From Lithobates sylvaticus (lineage: Eukaryota; Chordata; Amphibia; Anura; Ranidae): a DNA stretch of 64,000 nucleotides. Shown piece by piece: positions 1 to 10,345 of this stretch (positions are counted from its first letter, which is position 1; each line of letters begins with the position of its first letter). The notes beneath the pieces are model-generated. The model did no database searches. It saw only the letters and a program-made list of their open reading frames with translations, and was not told the origin of the DNA. The stretch lies in the NCBI GenBank assembly GCA_028564925.1, contig CM053030.1, forward strand, positions 375,814,945 through 375,878,944, read 5' to 3'. A program made the translations under genes and the position numbers.

Positions 1-750
1 GTGTGTTTTGGGTTGTTATCATGTTGGAATACTGCCCTGCGGCCCAGTCTCCGAAGGGAGGGGATCACGCTCTGTTTCAGTGTGTCACAGTACATGTTGG
101 AATTCATGGTTTCCTCAATGAACTGTAGCTCCCCAGTGCCGGCAGCACTTATGCAGCCCCAGACCATGACACTCCAATCACCATGGTTGACTGTAGGCAA
201 GACACACTTCTCTTTGTACTCCTCACCTGGTTGCCGCCAAACACGCTTGACACCATCTGAACCAAATAATGTTGTCTTGTTCTCATCAGACCACAGGATA
301 TGGTTCCAGTAATCTATGTCCTTAGTCTGCTTGTCTTCAGCAAACTGCGGGCTTACTTGTGTATCATCTTTGGAAGAGGCTTTCTTCTGGGACGAAAGCC
401 ATGCAGACCAATTTGATGCAGGGTGCAGCGTATGATCTGAGCTCTGACGTGGGCTGACCCCCCACACCTTCAACCTCTGCAATGCAATGCTGGCAGCACT
501 CATTTGTCTATTTCCAAAAGACAATCTCTGGATATGATGCTGAGCACATGCACTCAACTTCTTTGGTCGACCATGCGAGGCCATGGTTTGAGTGGAACCT
601 GTCCTGTTAAACCACTGTATGGTCTTGGCCACCTTGCTAAAGCTCAGTTTCAGGGTCTTGGCAATATTCTTATAACCTAGGCCATCTTTATGTAGAGCAA
701 CAATTCTTTTTTTTTCAGATCCTCAGAGAGTTCTTTGCATGAGGTGCCAT
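1..750 (-). pseudogene. Tc1-like transposase, frameshifted, partial
   Basis: Read on the minus strand from an ATG at 750 (MAPHAK), the conceptual protein follows the Tc1 transposase plan. It has an N-terminal helix-turn-helix region (IVALHKDGLGYKNIAKTLK, then MASHGRPKKLSA), then the DDE core with LHQIGLHGFRPRRKP, FAEDKQTKDIDYW, LWSDENKTTLFGSDG and MVWGCISAAGTGEL. It runs off the window near FQHDNNPKH. The reading frame shifts just after the start, in the A-run at 708-716, and again around 340-440, so no full protein can be made. The family catalyses cut-and-paste transposition at TA. The SDE and VMVWG motifs make the family assignment secure. Confidence 0.9.
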
Positions 751-1117
751 GTTGAACTTCCAGTGACTAGTATGAGAGAGTGATAGCGATAACACCAAAT
801 TTAACACACCTGCTCCCATTCATACCTGAGACCTTGTAACACTAACGAATCACATGACACCGGGGAGGGAAAATGGCTAATTGGGTCCCAATTTGGACAT
901 TTCCACTTAGGGGTGTACTCACTTTTGTTGCCAGCAGTTTAAACATTAATGGCTGTGTGTTAGTGTAAATTTTATGTTCCCTCAAAATAACTCATTATAC
1001 AAGCTGTACACTCACTACTTTACATTGTATCAAAGTGTAATTTCTTCAGTGTTGTCACACGAAAAATATATAATAAAATATTTACAAAAATGTGTACTCA
1101 CTTTTTGTGAGATACTG
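1..1117 (-). mobile_element. Tc1/mariner transposon, cut by window start
   Basis: The right end, CAGTATCTCACAAAAAGTGA read on the minus strand, stops at 1117 and is followed by the TA target dinucleotide at 1118-1119. A second, related GTGTACTCACTTTTG block at 911-925 is the inner repeat typical of Tc1-like ends. Between it and the transposase lies the usual AT-rich non-coding spacer. The other end lies outside the window. The copy is an old DNA transposon fossil, judged from its broken coding region. Confidence 0.92.
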
Positions 1118-1119
1118 TA

Positions 1120-1480
1120 ACAGGATTTATTTAAAATAAAAACAGTAAAGCCACTCAAAAAAGGTGCTGGAATAACACATGTACAACAGCAAAAATGTAA
1201 CACTGCTCTCCTTCCAACTTAAACGGCCTCAGGGATATTATTCACAAAGTGTGCTGACATCAGTAACCCTTACTCAACACATTTCATCCTCAAAGACTTC
1301 CTCAGGCGTAGCCTAGGTAAGTAATGATAAAGAGGGAAAAAGCACCTGCTGAAAATAGTACTTGCCAGACAATTTTTTTTTTAAATGCTTAAAGTGGTGG
1401 GACACCCTGAAAACAAAAACTTTTAAAAATGTTAATAACAATTTCAAATGAAAAAAAAAAAAATTTCATTTTTTTTTTTT
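1120..1480. other. AT-rich spacer, nothing recognised
   Basis: This stretch has homopolymer runs of A and T around 1370-1480 and no coding signal. It joins the Tc1 element to a CpG-richer repeat block. I see no feature in it. Confidence 0.4.
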
Positions 1481-1827
1481 ACTTACCAGAAATGTCTGTT
1501 GCTAGGCAGATTGTCCTAATCTGCCTCCTCCAGCGCCGCGATGATCTTCTCTCCTTCCGTCTTCTATGGAATGGGGCGCAATGTGTTATGGGAACTGTGT
1601 CCCACAACACATTGCGTTCCCCATTCACAAATCCCACTCGCGCATGCGCAGTAGGCAGCGCGAAACTGTTTCTCTTACTGAGGATGGCGGCGCTGGATCC
1701 GGAACGCCGAGGGACATCTCGGCCTCCACGAACAGCCTCGCGGACGCCCTGGGAGGGTAAGTGTACTTATTAAAAGTCAGCAGTGACTTTTTTTTAGCTG
1801 CTGACTTTTAACTTTTTTTTTTTTAAG
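1480..1827 (+). repeat. CpG-rich repeat block with NRF1/YY1-like sites
   Basis: A local GC-rich island sits in AT-rich DNA. It contains an NRF1-like GCGCATGCGC at about 1641-1650, a YY1-like GGATGGCGGCG at about 1681, and a splice-donor-like GGGTAAGTG at about 1754. It ends in a small hairpin (AAAGTCAGCAG and CTGCTGACTTTT, about 1775-1812). The composition resembles a repeat carrying a promoter rather than a host gene, because no open frame follows. The sites are visible; promoter activity is inference. Confidence 0.35.
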
Positions 1828-2059
1828 CTGACACACGCTTGGTTCACACTGGATGCCGATGCGGCTCCCAGCAGGGGTCCTGTGCGTCTCGGTTCACCGT
1901 TTCAGGTCCGATTTCAGACCAAATTTTGGGCTGAATTCAGACCTGAAACAGACCAAAAGATGCACAGGACATAGAGAGCCAGTCACGTTCTCCTGCTATT
2001 GCAAATTGAATGCGGGGATCCCGCGATCCAATTCACAATAGTGTGAACCCAGCCTGACA
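1828..2059. mobile_element. MITE, GGTTCACACT-ended
   Basis: The left end CTTGGTTCACACTGG near 1838 is answered by an inverted AGTGTGAACCCAGCCTG ending near 2057. The interior is non-coding and partly self-complementary (AGGTCCGATTTCAGACC and repeats). No transposase is present, so it is a non-autonomous element mobilised in trans. The superfamily is not established from sequence alone. Confidence 0.6.
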
Positions 2060-3229
2060 GGGAGGAGGGAAGTTATAATAATGGCATTCATTAATTGTGA
2101 GTGGAGGTCTGTGTTTTGTTTAATTTAGAGATCCCCAGTTCAATGAACTAAAAGTTTCACTTTTACTCTTATTTCTTTGTATCTGGTTTTGTAATGGATC
2201 TATGAGGCACTAAGAAAGGAATGTGACACAGCTGAACCCTTGATATGCTAATATGTCTTTTAATCTATATTCTTGTGACAACCCAGAAGCAGCAGATTGC
2301 CTCTCCTGTGTTACCTTACCAACACAGAAACAATAGCATACATTATGTATTAAGCAAGCAGAAAGATTTTAGGTGAGATATGTCACGCTAATTCTGCCAG
2401 CTCAGAAATATTTACTGCAAGTGGAAGCATACGGTATGCTGACAGACAGAAACACTGTACTGTATTGAAAAAAAAATATATATATTTCAAGAGCTGTCCT
2501 TAAGTAGCATATTCACTTCCCAGCTGCCTGTTAAGAATGCTGCAATAACAATGATTAATTCATTATGTACTATTGTTTGTTCAAGGCTCTATAGCATCAC
2601 TGGCTCTAGCTAAGTCTACATTGCTTGACTAACCAACACAGTAAATTTTTAAGGCTTTACGCTTCCATTAATAATGATTTTTAGGTTTAGGAAAACTGAA
2701 AAGCGTCTATAACTTCTTTTTTCCCCTACAAATAATAAATGTACTCTGAAAACACTGCATCTATTGCAAAATGCTATAGCAATGTTGAGCATCATTTCCT
2801 GTCCATGTAGCCTCAGTCTTAACAATATAGTGTCAGCTAGCTCCACCTGCTGTTCAATACTGGTTCCTTTTTAAGTCAAGGTATTAGTTCTGCTGGTGCT
2901 TTGTGTTGAAATAAATGAATAGCTGAATATACTAAAGTAATACACAGATTATTTTATTTTTTTTCCATACAGAGATGCAGATCAGAAAGATGAGTGTAGT
3001 TAATCAAACAAAATCTAGTTGTACATGGATAAGACTCTGAAAATGTACATATTTTGTCTCAAAACCTTTTCCACTACTTTACCACTTTATATGATTTTAT
3101 GTTACCTAACACAACTTTTACCTCTCTGTCAGTGACGAGGGGGAATCAGGAAGGTTTTTCTTTTCTTTCTTAAATCTTTTCAAGGGCCCCTGCTGCAGCA
3201 AACTGAGATTGGTAATCATGCTTTGCTAG
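2060..3229. other. Unique-looking AT-rich DNA
   Basis: No repeat ends, coding frame, RNA signal or tandem structure could be supported here. Only short A/T runs are seen (around 2467-2487 and 2953-2966). Confidence 0.4.
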
Positions 3230-4082
3230 CTGTCTTCAAGCACGGGCACGCTCTGTTTTTTTTGCCATTAACCCATGGACATTCAATATAAATCATCGGT
3301 CGACTGTGTCAGATTGATTATGTTTATAGGATTGAGTCTTCAAGGGCCCGCTTATGAATTGACCCTCTCCGACCACTCATCCTACTTCAACTTTATCCTA
3401 TATTCAAGGGCCGCCGCCCTCACCCCTACTTCTTGTCTGCTTTTTCCCCTCCTTTCTATACATTTTCTTCCCCCACCCACGACAGGGCCGCTATTACTTC
3501 AATGTCAAGGGGCTGTCTCCTGTTTTTCATTTTCTTTATGCTCTTGTACTCACGGTCGGGAGCCCCGCTGTTCTTCAAGGGCCTGCTGTTCTTCAAGGGC
3601 CTGATGTTCATCAAGGGCTGCTTTCTTCCAAGGGCCCGCTGTTCATTCAAGGCCCGAAAAGTCAGATTGCTGACTTTAATTGTTTTGTCGGAAGGCCTGC
3701 TGTTTTTATTTTCTGTTTTTTTCCAAGGGGTCCGCTCGTTTTTCGTTTCTTCAAGGGCCCGCTTTCTTCAAGGCGGCCCGCTGTCCTGCGAATCTGATTG
3801 TGTGTGGGCTCTAGCGGGCCCGCTTTTTCCAGGGCCCGAATCTTCTTCCAGGGCCGCTCTTCTGAATTTCTGACGATGTAAATTCTAAAAACTTCAAGGC
3901 GTCGCGTCTTCAAGGGCCTGCTGTTTCTTCAAGAAGAGCAGCTGGATCTTTTCATTTTAGTAAAAGGGCCGTGTTTTTCAAGGGGACCGCTGTTCTTTAA
4001 GGTGTCCGCTGTTGTTCAAGTTACGCTGTTTTTCAAGGGTCCGCTGTGTTTTTCAAGGGTCCGGCTGGTTTTTCAATCTCAA
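3230..4082 (+). repeat. Block of degenerate TTCAAGGGCCCGCTGTT motifs
   Basis: About twenty imperfect copies of CAAGGGCCCGCTGTTCTT occur here. Some are head-to-tail with an 18-20-bp period (3568-3660), others are scattered (3337, 3401, 3750, 3820, 3911, 3970-4075). All point the same way. In one frame this gives the pseudo-peptide FFKGLLFFKGL. The same motif recurs up to about 25.5 kb inside unrelated elements. It could be a minisatellite or a consensus artefact; see findings. Confidence 0.7.
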
Positions 4083-4371
4083 GGAAAATTTAACGACAAC
4101 AAAATCCAAACAGGCTTTTTCCGATCGTGTGTAGAGAATTCTGACGCACAAAGTGCCACACATGCTCAGAAGAAATTTGGAGATGAAAGCTATTGGCTAC
4201 TGGCCTCTGCGTAGTCCCGTCGTACGTTTTATACGTCACCTCATTCGGAACGATCGGATTTTCCGACAACTTTGTCCGACAGTGTGTGTGCAACACAAGT
4301 TTCAGACAAAATCCGTCTGAAAAAATCTGACGGATTTTGTGGTCGGAATGTCCAACCGTGTGTACAAGGCA
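4083..4371. mobile_element. PIF/Harbinger MITE, left end lost
   Basis: The right end reads CCGTGTGTACAAGGCA and is followed by TTA at 4372-4374, the target triplet of this superfamily. The interior carries family-typical blocks TTTTCCGATCGTGTGTAG, GACGCACAAAGTGCCACA and CATGCTCAG, as in the copies at 32.1 and 52.2 kb. The left half dissolves into the motif block at about 4083. It is non-coding and non-autonomous. Confidence 0.8.
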
Positions 4372-4374
4372 TTA

Positions 4375-4712
4375 GACATAACTTGTAAAAAAATATTCGA
4401 TTACTAACTCCCATGTCAGTGATTGTAGAGTATTTCTATAGTGACGTTTACTTTTTATGGATTAGTCGCTAACCCTACCCAACATCTTCTTCTGTATCCT
4501 CATGGCTACTCTCATCCATAACACAGATACAATTGCTAGCACGCCTGTTACCATCTATACGCATTTTGTGATGGCTTACCCTATTTTTGTGTACCTTTAC
4601 ACCTCTTGTTGAAACAATAAAACATTTTTGACAAAGAGTATATGGAATTGTATGTTTTTTTATTTTTATTTGGTTGAACCAGATGGACTTTATTCAACTT
4701 GACTAACTATGT
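4375..4712. other. Spacer, target of a LINE insertion
   Basis: AT-rich non-coding DNA. Its last 18 bases (4713-4730) form the target duplication of the neighbouring LINE. No other feature is visible. Confidence 0.4.
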
Positions 4713-4730
4713 AACTATGTAACAATCTTT

Positions 4731-5572
4731 GACACAATGATATCCCGAGTCTAGATAGGGAAATATGGGAAGAATGTTTTGAGGACGGGGCGAAGTTAGT
4801 GATATCCTCTAGGGATAGGCTAGTACACACTAAATTTATGCACCGGGTATATTACACCCCGCAGAGGCTACACAGGATTTACCCGCATAGGACGCCTAAC
4901 TGTCCCAGGTGTCAGTCCCCAGAAGGTACGTTTATACACATGTTTTGGCTGTGCCCGCAGATAGTGAGGTTTTGGTCCGCAGTCTTTGAATGCATTAATA
5001 TACGTCTGCAGCTTGATGTACCGATGTCGCCCGAACTAGCGTTGCTGGGCATTCACGAAGATGAACAGAGGCCCAGGTATACTAGGCTGCTGATTTCTCT
5101 TCTGGTGTTTTACGCCAGAAGAGAAATTCTCAGGACTTGGATCTCATCTTCCCCCCCTACGGTGGCATCATGGGATTCTGCAGTCAACGCAGTGCTTCCC
5201 TTGTACAAACTAACATACATTAATAGAGGATGTCCACAAAAATTTGACCGGCTTTGGACACCCCGGTTGGAACAGTTCTAAGAGTCTGTATATGGAACAC
5301 GGGGGCGATCTTTGATGCTAGGCTGGATGGGCGGCGGGGCCTTGCCCCCCCCTTCCCCCCCTTTTTTTTGTTAGGGGGGAAAGCACGGTACTATCTATCC
5401 TTATCGGAAAGCTTTGTAATGTAGTTGCTTTATCAATGCAGGAGTATACATCTGACCACTGTATATATATATCACTTATGTAAGTTGTCATTGACTGTCA
5501 CTATTCTGTTTGCCGTACTATACCTTGTACTGTGATATTTTACTTAATAAAGACCAACCTTGTTATTAAAAA
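4731..5572 (+). mobile_element. 5'-truncated L1/Tx1-like LINE with 18-bp TSD
   Basis: The insertion is bounded by an exact 18-bp duplication, AACTATGTAACAATCTTT, at 4713-4730 and 5573-5590. It ends with a polyadenylation-like AATAAAG near 5547 and a short A-rich tail, as expected for target-primed reverse transcription. Only the 3' end of the element is present: the last part of ORF2 plus a 3' UTR with G- and T-runs. Exact duplications and an unbroken frame argue for a fairly young insertion. Confidence 0.9.
4733..5281 (+). pseudogene. LINE ORF2 C-terminus (fragment)
   Basis: The frame is open from the insertion junction to a stop at 5281, about 182 codons, without its own start. It begins PSLDREIWEECF and continues with DRLVHTKFMHRVYYTP. 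It contains a cysteine/histidine cluster NCPRCQSPEGTFIHMFWLCP, the zinc-binding region found C-terminal to the reverse transcriptase in L1/Tx1-type LINEs, followed by a hydrophobic tail region (LLISLLVFYARREIL). The endonuclease and reverse transcriptase domains are absent through 5' truncation. It cannot act on its own. Confidence 0.82.
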
Positions 5573-5590
5573 AACTATGTAACAATCTTT

Positions 5591-5960
5591 ACGTCACCCA
5601 CACAGAGTTAATATATAGCATATTGTCCTATAAAAAGTGCCAGTTCACGTCAAACATTCCAATCATTTGTATTGTATGCCTGACAGCATGTTATAAACAA
5701 CACATTTACTTTGAGATTATTTTAGCTTTCCCCCTGTTCAGGCTAGTGCAAACTTAGGCTGGTGAATGCAGAAGTAAATAATGAGATTGTCAACTCAGTA
5801 TGCTCTTCTTGATTAGAAGTTGAGGGAAGCTTGGTGGGGATTTGAAATGCTCAATGGACAACCTTATTTTCAATTTGTTTGAAAAAGGGTAAAAGACAGA
5901 CCTGCAGAAACAAGAACAGCTCACCAGCTGCCTGAGTCCCCATAGTCAGTTTCATCAGAG
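5591..5960. other. Spacer, nothing recognised
   Basis: Non-coding sequence downstream of the LINE target duplication. No repeat ends or open frame could be supported. Confidence 0.35.
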
Positions 5961-5962
5961 TA

Positions 5963-6456
5963 AAGGCCAGTTCACACCACATGCAGCCTCCAGTGTGGGT
6001 TTTTTGCCTCAGATAAAATGCATGGAAAGTAGGTTTTATAGAGGTCCTATCAGGTCTGTCTCCAATGGCATAGTTCAGGCGACTTCAGTGAAGTCAGTTC
6101 CATGCAAAAAAAATATCTTCATGACATGTTGTATTTTTATTGCACTGTAACTGTACTGGACCGTGGTAAAACACATCAAAAAAACGCCACCAGATGCACT
6201 GGAACCACTGGAACATATCAAAAGTGGGCCCGCTGTTTTAACTGAACCACAGTCCAGGCAATCTGGATTGCACCTGCTCGGCTTACAAGGCGTCCCGAAA
6301 TGCACCGTGTTTAAAAATGCACACCAAATGCTTCGCTAGGGCCAGTGCAGTCCAATGAAGCATTACAAAAATCTTGCAGAGGCCCGCTAGACTATGCAAT
6401 TCGGAACGGATCTGGAGTGCTCGCTTCTGTGGTCGTTGAAACCAGCCTTAAGTCTT
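5963..6456. mobile_element. Probable MITE, AAGGCCAGTTCACACC-ended
   Basis: The left end AAAGGCCAGTTCACACC and the inverted right end GAAACCAGCCTTAAG resemble the ends of neighbouring TTCACACC-type MITEs. The interior is non-coding. Two short motif intrusions, GTGGGCCCGCTGTTTTAAC at about 6226 and GAGGCCCGCTAGAC at about 6378, match the motif of the 3.2-kb block. The arms are imperfect, so the exact limits are uncertain. Confidence 0.45.
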
Positions 6457-6618
6457 TCACTTCTAACTTCCCTTGCAGCTCTCTGCATCAAATAATGTCA
6501 CCTCTCAGAGCAGCAAAAGAAGTGAATAGTTTGAAGGCCGTCTGAGAAAAATTCTTCTGTCGGCTTGTCTGACAAGAGGAGGGACTCAGCTCTTTGATAA
6601 CTAAGGACATTGGGGTAC

Positions 6619-7108
6619 CTAAGGCTACATTCACACCAATGTCGTGTTTTTTTCATGTTTTTTGCAGAGAAATGAAGGACATTATTTTTAACATGGGTTC
6701 CTATGGAACACGTTCACATCAATGCATTTTTGTGCCTCTGCATTTTTGGAAAGGGTCAGGGACTTTTTAAAATGCAAAAGGGTGCTTTTTTTTTTTTTTT
6801 TTTTTTTTTTTTGCTTTTTTGGTTCAATAGATTTCAATGCAAAAGCTGCAGAAAAAGAAAAGCATGTAGTGCTATTTTTTTTTTTTTTTTTTACCGTGTG
6901 TTTTTACCACAATTTTGCACAATTTATATTTTGCATTATTTTAATCTGCCCACAACAACAAATTTACCCCCCCAAGGTAAGCAAATAAAAAAGCAAAACG
7001 CAATTGTGTCAAAAACGCAATCAAATCATGGTAAAAAAAAAAAAAAATGCAAAAAGCACTGCAGAAATGCTCAAAAGCAAACTGCATAGGTGTGAATGGA
7101 GCCTTAGG
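6619..7108. mobile_element. MITE, CCTAAGGCTACATTCACACC-ended
   Basis: The left end CCTAAGGCTACATTCACACC at 6619 is matched by the inverted right end GGTGTGAATGGAGCCTTAGG at 7108. The arms continue inward with T/A-rich GCATTTTTG-type blocks. Long T runs at about 6787-6812 and 6876-6891 are homopolymer expansions. It has no coding capacity. Confidence 0.75.
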
Positions 7109-7248
7109 GAGGAGATGAGCTGTTGTCTTATGCAGGCCCAGGTTTGAAAGAGCTCTGGATGAGACCTTTAATTAGCATTGCTACTTACACCAATGATTTT
7201 TATGTGCCTCAGTTTTTCCTACTGGCCATCAATGCAAAAAAAGACCTT

Positions 7249-7411
7249 TAGGCTTGATTCACACCTATGCATTTTAGTGCTTTTTTGCATTTTTGCAGAT
7301 TTGCACTACAGCACATTTAACATGGGTTTCCTATGGAACACTTTCTGCAGAGCAAATTAGCAAAATGCAAAAAAAAAGCACTAAAAATGCATAGGTGTGA
7401 ATCAAGCCTTA
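7249..7411. mobile_element. Compact hairpin MITE
   Basis: About 60-bp near-perfect inverted arms start TAGGCTTGATTCACACC and end GGTGTGAATCAAGCCTTA. The whole 163-bp unit can fold into one hairpin. It belongs to the same broad TTCACACC-ended group as its neighbours and directly abuts the next element. Confidence 0.8.
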
Positions 7412-7618
7412 GTCCCCTTTCACACTGGGGGCAGTGTTCAGGTATTTTAGCGCTAGAAATAGCGCCTGAAACTGCCTCCCCCTGACACCCCGTCTTCCCC
7501 ATAGCCCCCCGCTACCGCCCGAATAGCGGTGCCAAAGCACCGATATAACAGCAGTAATGCGCCACTAAAACTAGCAGCGCTTTACCGCTAATGCTCGGGC
7601 GGGTCTGCAGCGTGACAA
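7412..7618. mobile_element. CCTTTCACACTGGG-type MITE, partial
   Basis: It begins AGTCCCCTTTCACACTGGGG and carries TAGCGCTAGAAATAGCGC and CTAGCAGCGCTTTACCGC. These blocks are shared with the full-length relative at 34318-34881. The right end is degraded or truncated near GCAGCGTGACAAAGG. Non-coding. Confidence 0.65.
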
Positions 7619-7620
7619 AG

Positions 7621-7792
7621 GGGTTGATTTACTAAAAATGAGAGAGTGCAAAATCTGGTGCAGCTGTGCACTGGTAGCCAATCAGCTTCTAACTTCATCT
7701 TTTCAATTACTTCGACAAACTAAAAGTTGATTGGCTACCATGCATAGCTGCACCAGATTTTACACACTCCTCATGTCTTAATAAATCAACCC
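7621..7792. mobile_element. GGGTTGATTTACTAAA-ended MITE
   Basis: Inverted arms of about 75 bp start GGGTTGATTTACTAAA and end TTAATAAATCAACCC. The inner blocks GGTGCAGCTGTGCA and TGGTAGCCAATCAGCTTCTA are answered by TTGATTGGCTACCA and TAGCTGCACCAG. A scrambled relative lies at 16675-16850. It is non-coding and can form a single hairpin. Confidence 0.85.
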
Positions 7793-7799
7793 TAAAGGG

Positions 7800-8225
7800 T
7801 CTGGTATGGACTCTGCAAAGGTCTCCCAAAATACGTAGAAGACTCTTGGAGGGATCTGTGTGCTGCTTTTTTTTTTTAAGCTGCTAATGACAGATGTCAC
7901 TTTTTGGCAATTCTAAAACTTTTTTCTTTGAAAGTGTCAGTGCTAAATAAATCACTGCTCTTGGCAGAATGGATTTTTTTTTTAATTTCTTGCATTGATA
8001 CATGTTCCCTATAGCAGTACCCTATGCTATGTTTTGACACCCCCTTGCCTATTAGCGATTCAGACTAGCGCAAGATTTCAGGGGGTATTGGGTTTGGCGC
8101 CAAAAACAAAGCGATTTTTGAAGTTTGCCAAACCCTCTGCCTGAACTGAATTTGGGCGGTGGTTTGGCCTCATCACTATTGGTCAACTGAACATCATTGT
8201 AAGAGAAAGTTGTTGAACTAACCAC
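7800..8225. other. Spacer, nothing recognised
   Basis: Non-coding sequence with T-runs at about 7866 and 7974. No repeat boundary or frame was supported. Confidence 0.3.
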
Positions 8226-8229
8226 CAAT

Positions 8230-9070
8230 GACCCTAATGGAGAAAGAACACTGACTGTTCTTGCACATGTTGACCGTGTTGTTACAGGTGAGCTTCACCT
8301 GCGACCCTGTTTTACATGTAAATAACCTGCATTTGATATGTAAAATAGTGGCAGATACAGAATTAATATGTAATGTAAAATAGGTCACGGGCTCCCGCGG
8401 CATTGATATTTAAATAGAGGCGGAATATTATTGATATGTATATTCATGTCCCCCTGAGGTCACATCCACCATCACTTCTGCTGAATGCTGCCCCCCTGTT
8501 GCTTTTAGGGAGGTAAGTGCCGCACCTCTGTTTGTTTCGAGCATAGCTGTATTCTTCAAGGGTCCTGCCTACAATTGTGGTGCCATTAGCTTAACATCAT
8601 GTTGTTCTGCAAGGAAGTCGCAAGGAGTTCAAACTGTTGGAGGTTGGAACCCTTCTTTGCTTTAAAATCATTTTCTTCAGACATGGTGCCCACAAGCACC
8701 CTGAATTTGGTTTTGCATAGTTGCATGTGAATATGCAGGCAGGCAGTGAGGAGATGATGTGCTGGAAACCTTTAGCAACCAATCAGTGAGCAGTTTAATG
8801 CTGTGCATTAACCTCTTGCAAACCAATTAGTGAGCATTAATAATGTGCAGTAACCTCTAACAACCAATTAGTGAGTGGTATAGATGTTCAGTGACCTCAT
8901 TCAATCAGTGAGCAGTATTGATGTACAGTAATCTCTAGCAACCAATTACAAGCAGAAGTCATGTGCTGTAACCTCTTGAAAATAACAGTGAGCTAATTGC
9001 TGTGTGCTGTAACCTCTAGCAGCCAGTCAGTGAGTAGTAATGATACACTACTGTAACCTCTGGCAACAAT
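8230..9070 (+). repeat. Dispersed repeat with ~56-bp tandem units
   Basis: The first part has TATGTAAAT-type blocks (ACATGTAAATAACCTGC, CATTGATATTTAAATAGAGG). The second part, about 8748-9070, is a tandem array of about 56-bp units around AACCTCTAGCAACCAATTAG and TGAGCAGTAATGATGTGCAG. The same two-part repeat is present in opposite orientation at 46430-46910. A motif intrusion (TTCTTCAAGGGTCCTGCC, about 8551) and unrelated sequence separate the two parts in this copy. Confidence 0.75.
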
Positions 9071-10005
9071 TGCAATCGCACTGCCTGATCCGATTCAGTA
9101 AACTGATTTTTGAGTCTAGCTGCTATTTTTTTGTATATCACTCTCAAAGCACGCTGGGGAAAGCGACCAAAATTGCACGGGAAAGCGAGGGGGCCAATAG
9201 GGAGAAATGTTTGCCTAGGGGTCCAGTCAATAGATTAAAGACGTGGTCGTTTCTCTGGTGCCTGTTAAGAAAGTGGCCATCGCTATCTTGACAAAGCAAG
9301 TATGGTGTCCGCTGACCCTGTCTTTAAATCCGCTCTTCTTTAGAGCTCTTCTTTTAGAAGAATTTGCAGACAATTTTCACTAGTTTCTGCTGCCCGCGTT
9401 TGATTACACACGACCGCCCTGTCATGCCTTAACATCTGGTTGTATGAAGAACCCTTCTGGCTACAGAATATATGAAACTAGGAGCCCTGCAGCTGTGTAG
9501 GCTTACAGCTTTGTTCATATTTGCAGCCAAGATGGGGGGGGTTATTGGCACATAGACATAAAGTGGATTGAGGGCAGTGTGTAAATCATAAGAGCAGGGT
9601 TGGCCGATATTGCCAGGGATTGCCAGATATGCTTATCTCTTGTTAAACATTTGCTTGACACACCATCACACATTCAGCCCAGACACTTGGAGGTTTCCAG
9701 AGGTTCAGCTTGAGGGGAAATTACATCAGATATCAACGAATATATTTATACTGAATCAGGCATAATAAACACAAGAAAAGCAAAGTTTAAGAAATGTTGC
9801 TATATATATCAAGTAACTGATTTCTTCTGATAACCTTTGTTTTATCATTTCTCAATGGTTTTTTTCAAGTGTTTTACTCTAAAAGGCATTTAAGGTTTGC
9901 TTTTTTTTTTTATGTTCAGGACAAATTAATTAAAAAAATATATTTCTTTAAATCTATAAAGGCAAAGTGAGCGCTTAAGAGGTGAAGCAGCTAGCACAAA
10001 GGTTT
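9071..10005. other. Spacer, nothing recognised
   Basis: Mixed non-coding sequence with no repeat ends or open frame that I could support. Confidence 0.3.
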
Positions 10006-10009
10006 AACG

Positions 10010-10345
10010 ACCTTATGATCCAAATTAGTAGTATACAGAAAGTGCAGCGCTACAAAATTCACAAAAAGAAAATTTTATAAAAAAAAACACGTAAGCATAA
10101 TTCATCACACACATTCATAATAAACTTCCATAAAATTCACTTAAAACCAAATAAAATTCCAAATAAGTCCACATCTATAAAGTGAGAAAAAGTCCTTGTT
10201 TCAATCAAAGACAGTGTGTCACGTTCAAAGTCGGGTGTGTTTGAGATGCTCTGGGAGCGCGAGGGGCGGGGCGCTTGTGATATCCTGCGATGTTCTGATT
10301 GTGCCCTTATGATTACAGACAGCAAGAAGCTCAGGAACAAGCATG
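10010..10345. repeat. Possible arm of a hairpin-type frog repeat
   Basis: AGTGCAGCGCTACAAAATTC followed by an AATAAA-rich segment and a GGGAGCGCGAGGGGCGGGGCG block recalls the outer arms of the hairpin elements at 25.5, 35.2 and 49.1 kb. No matching opposite arm was found here, so this is a tentative fragment. Confidence 0.25.

Noticed and set aside
3433-3873. 146-codon frame with FFKGLLFFKGL repeats, membrane-protein-like
   Set aside because: It comes from tandem copies of the dispersed TTCAAGGGCC motif and has no independent evidence of being coding.
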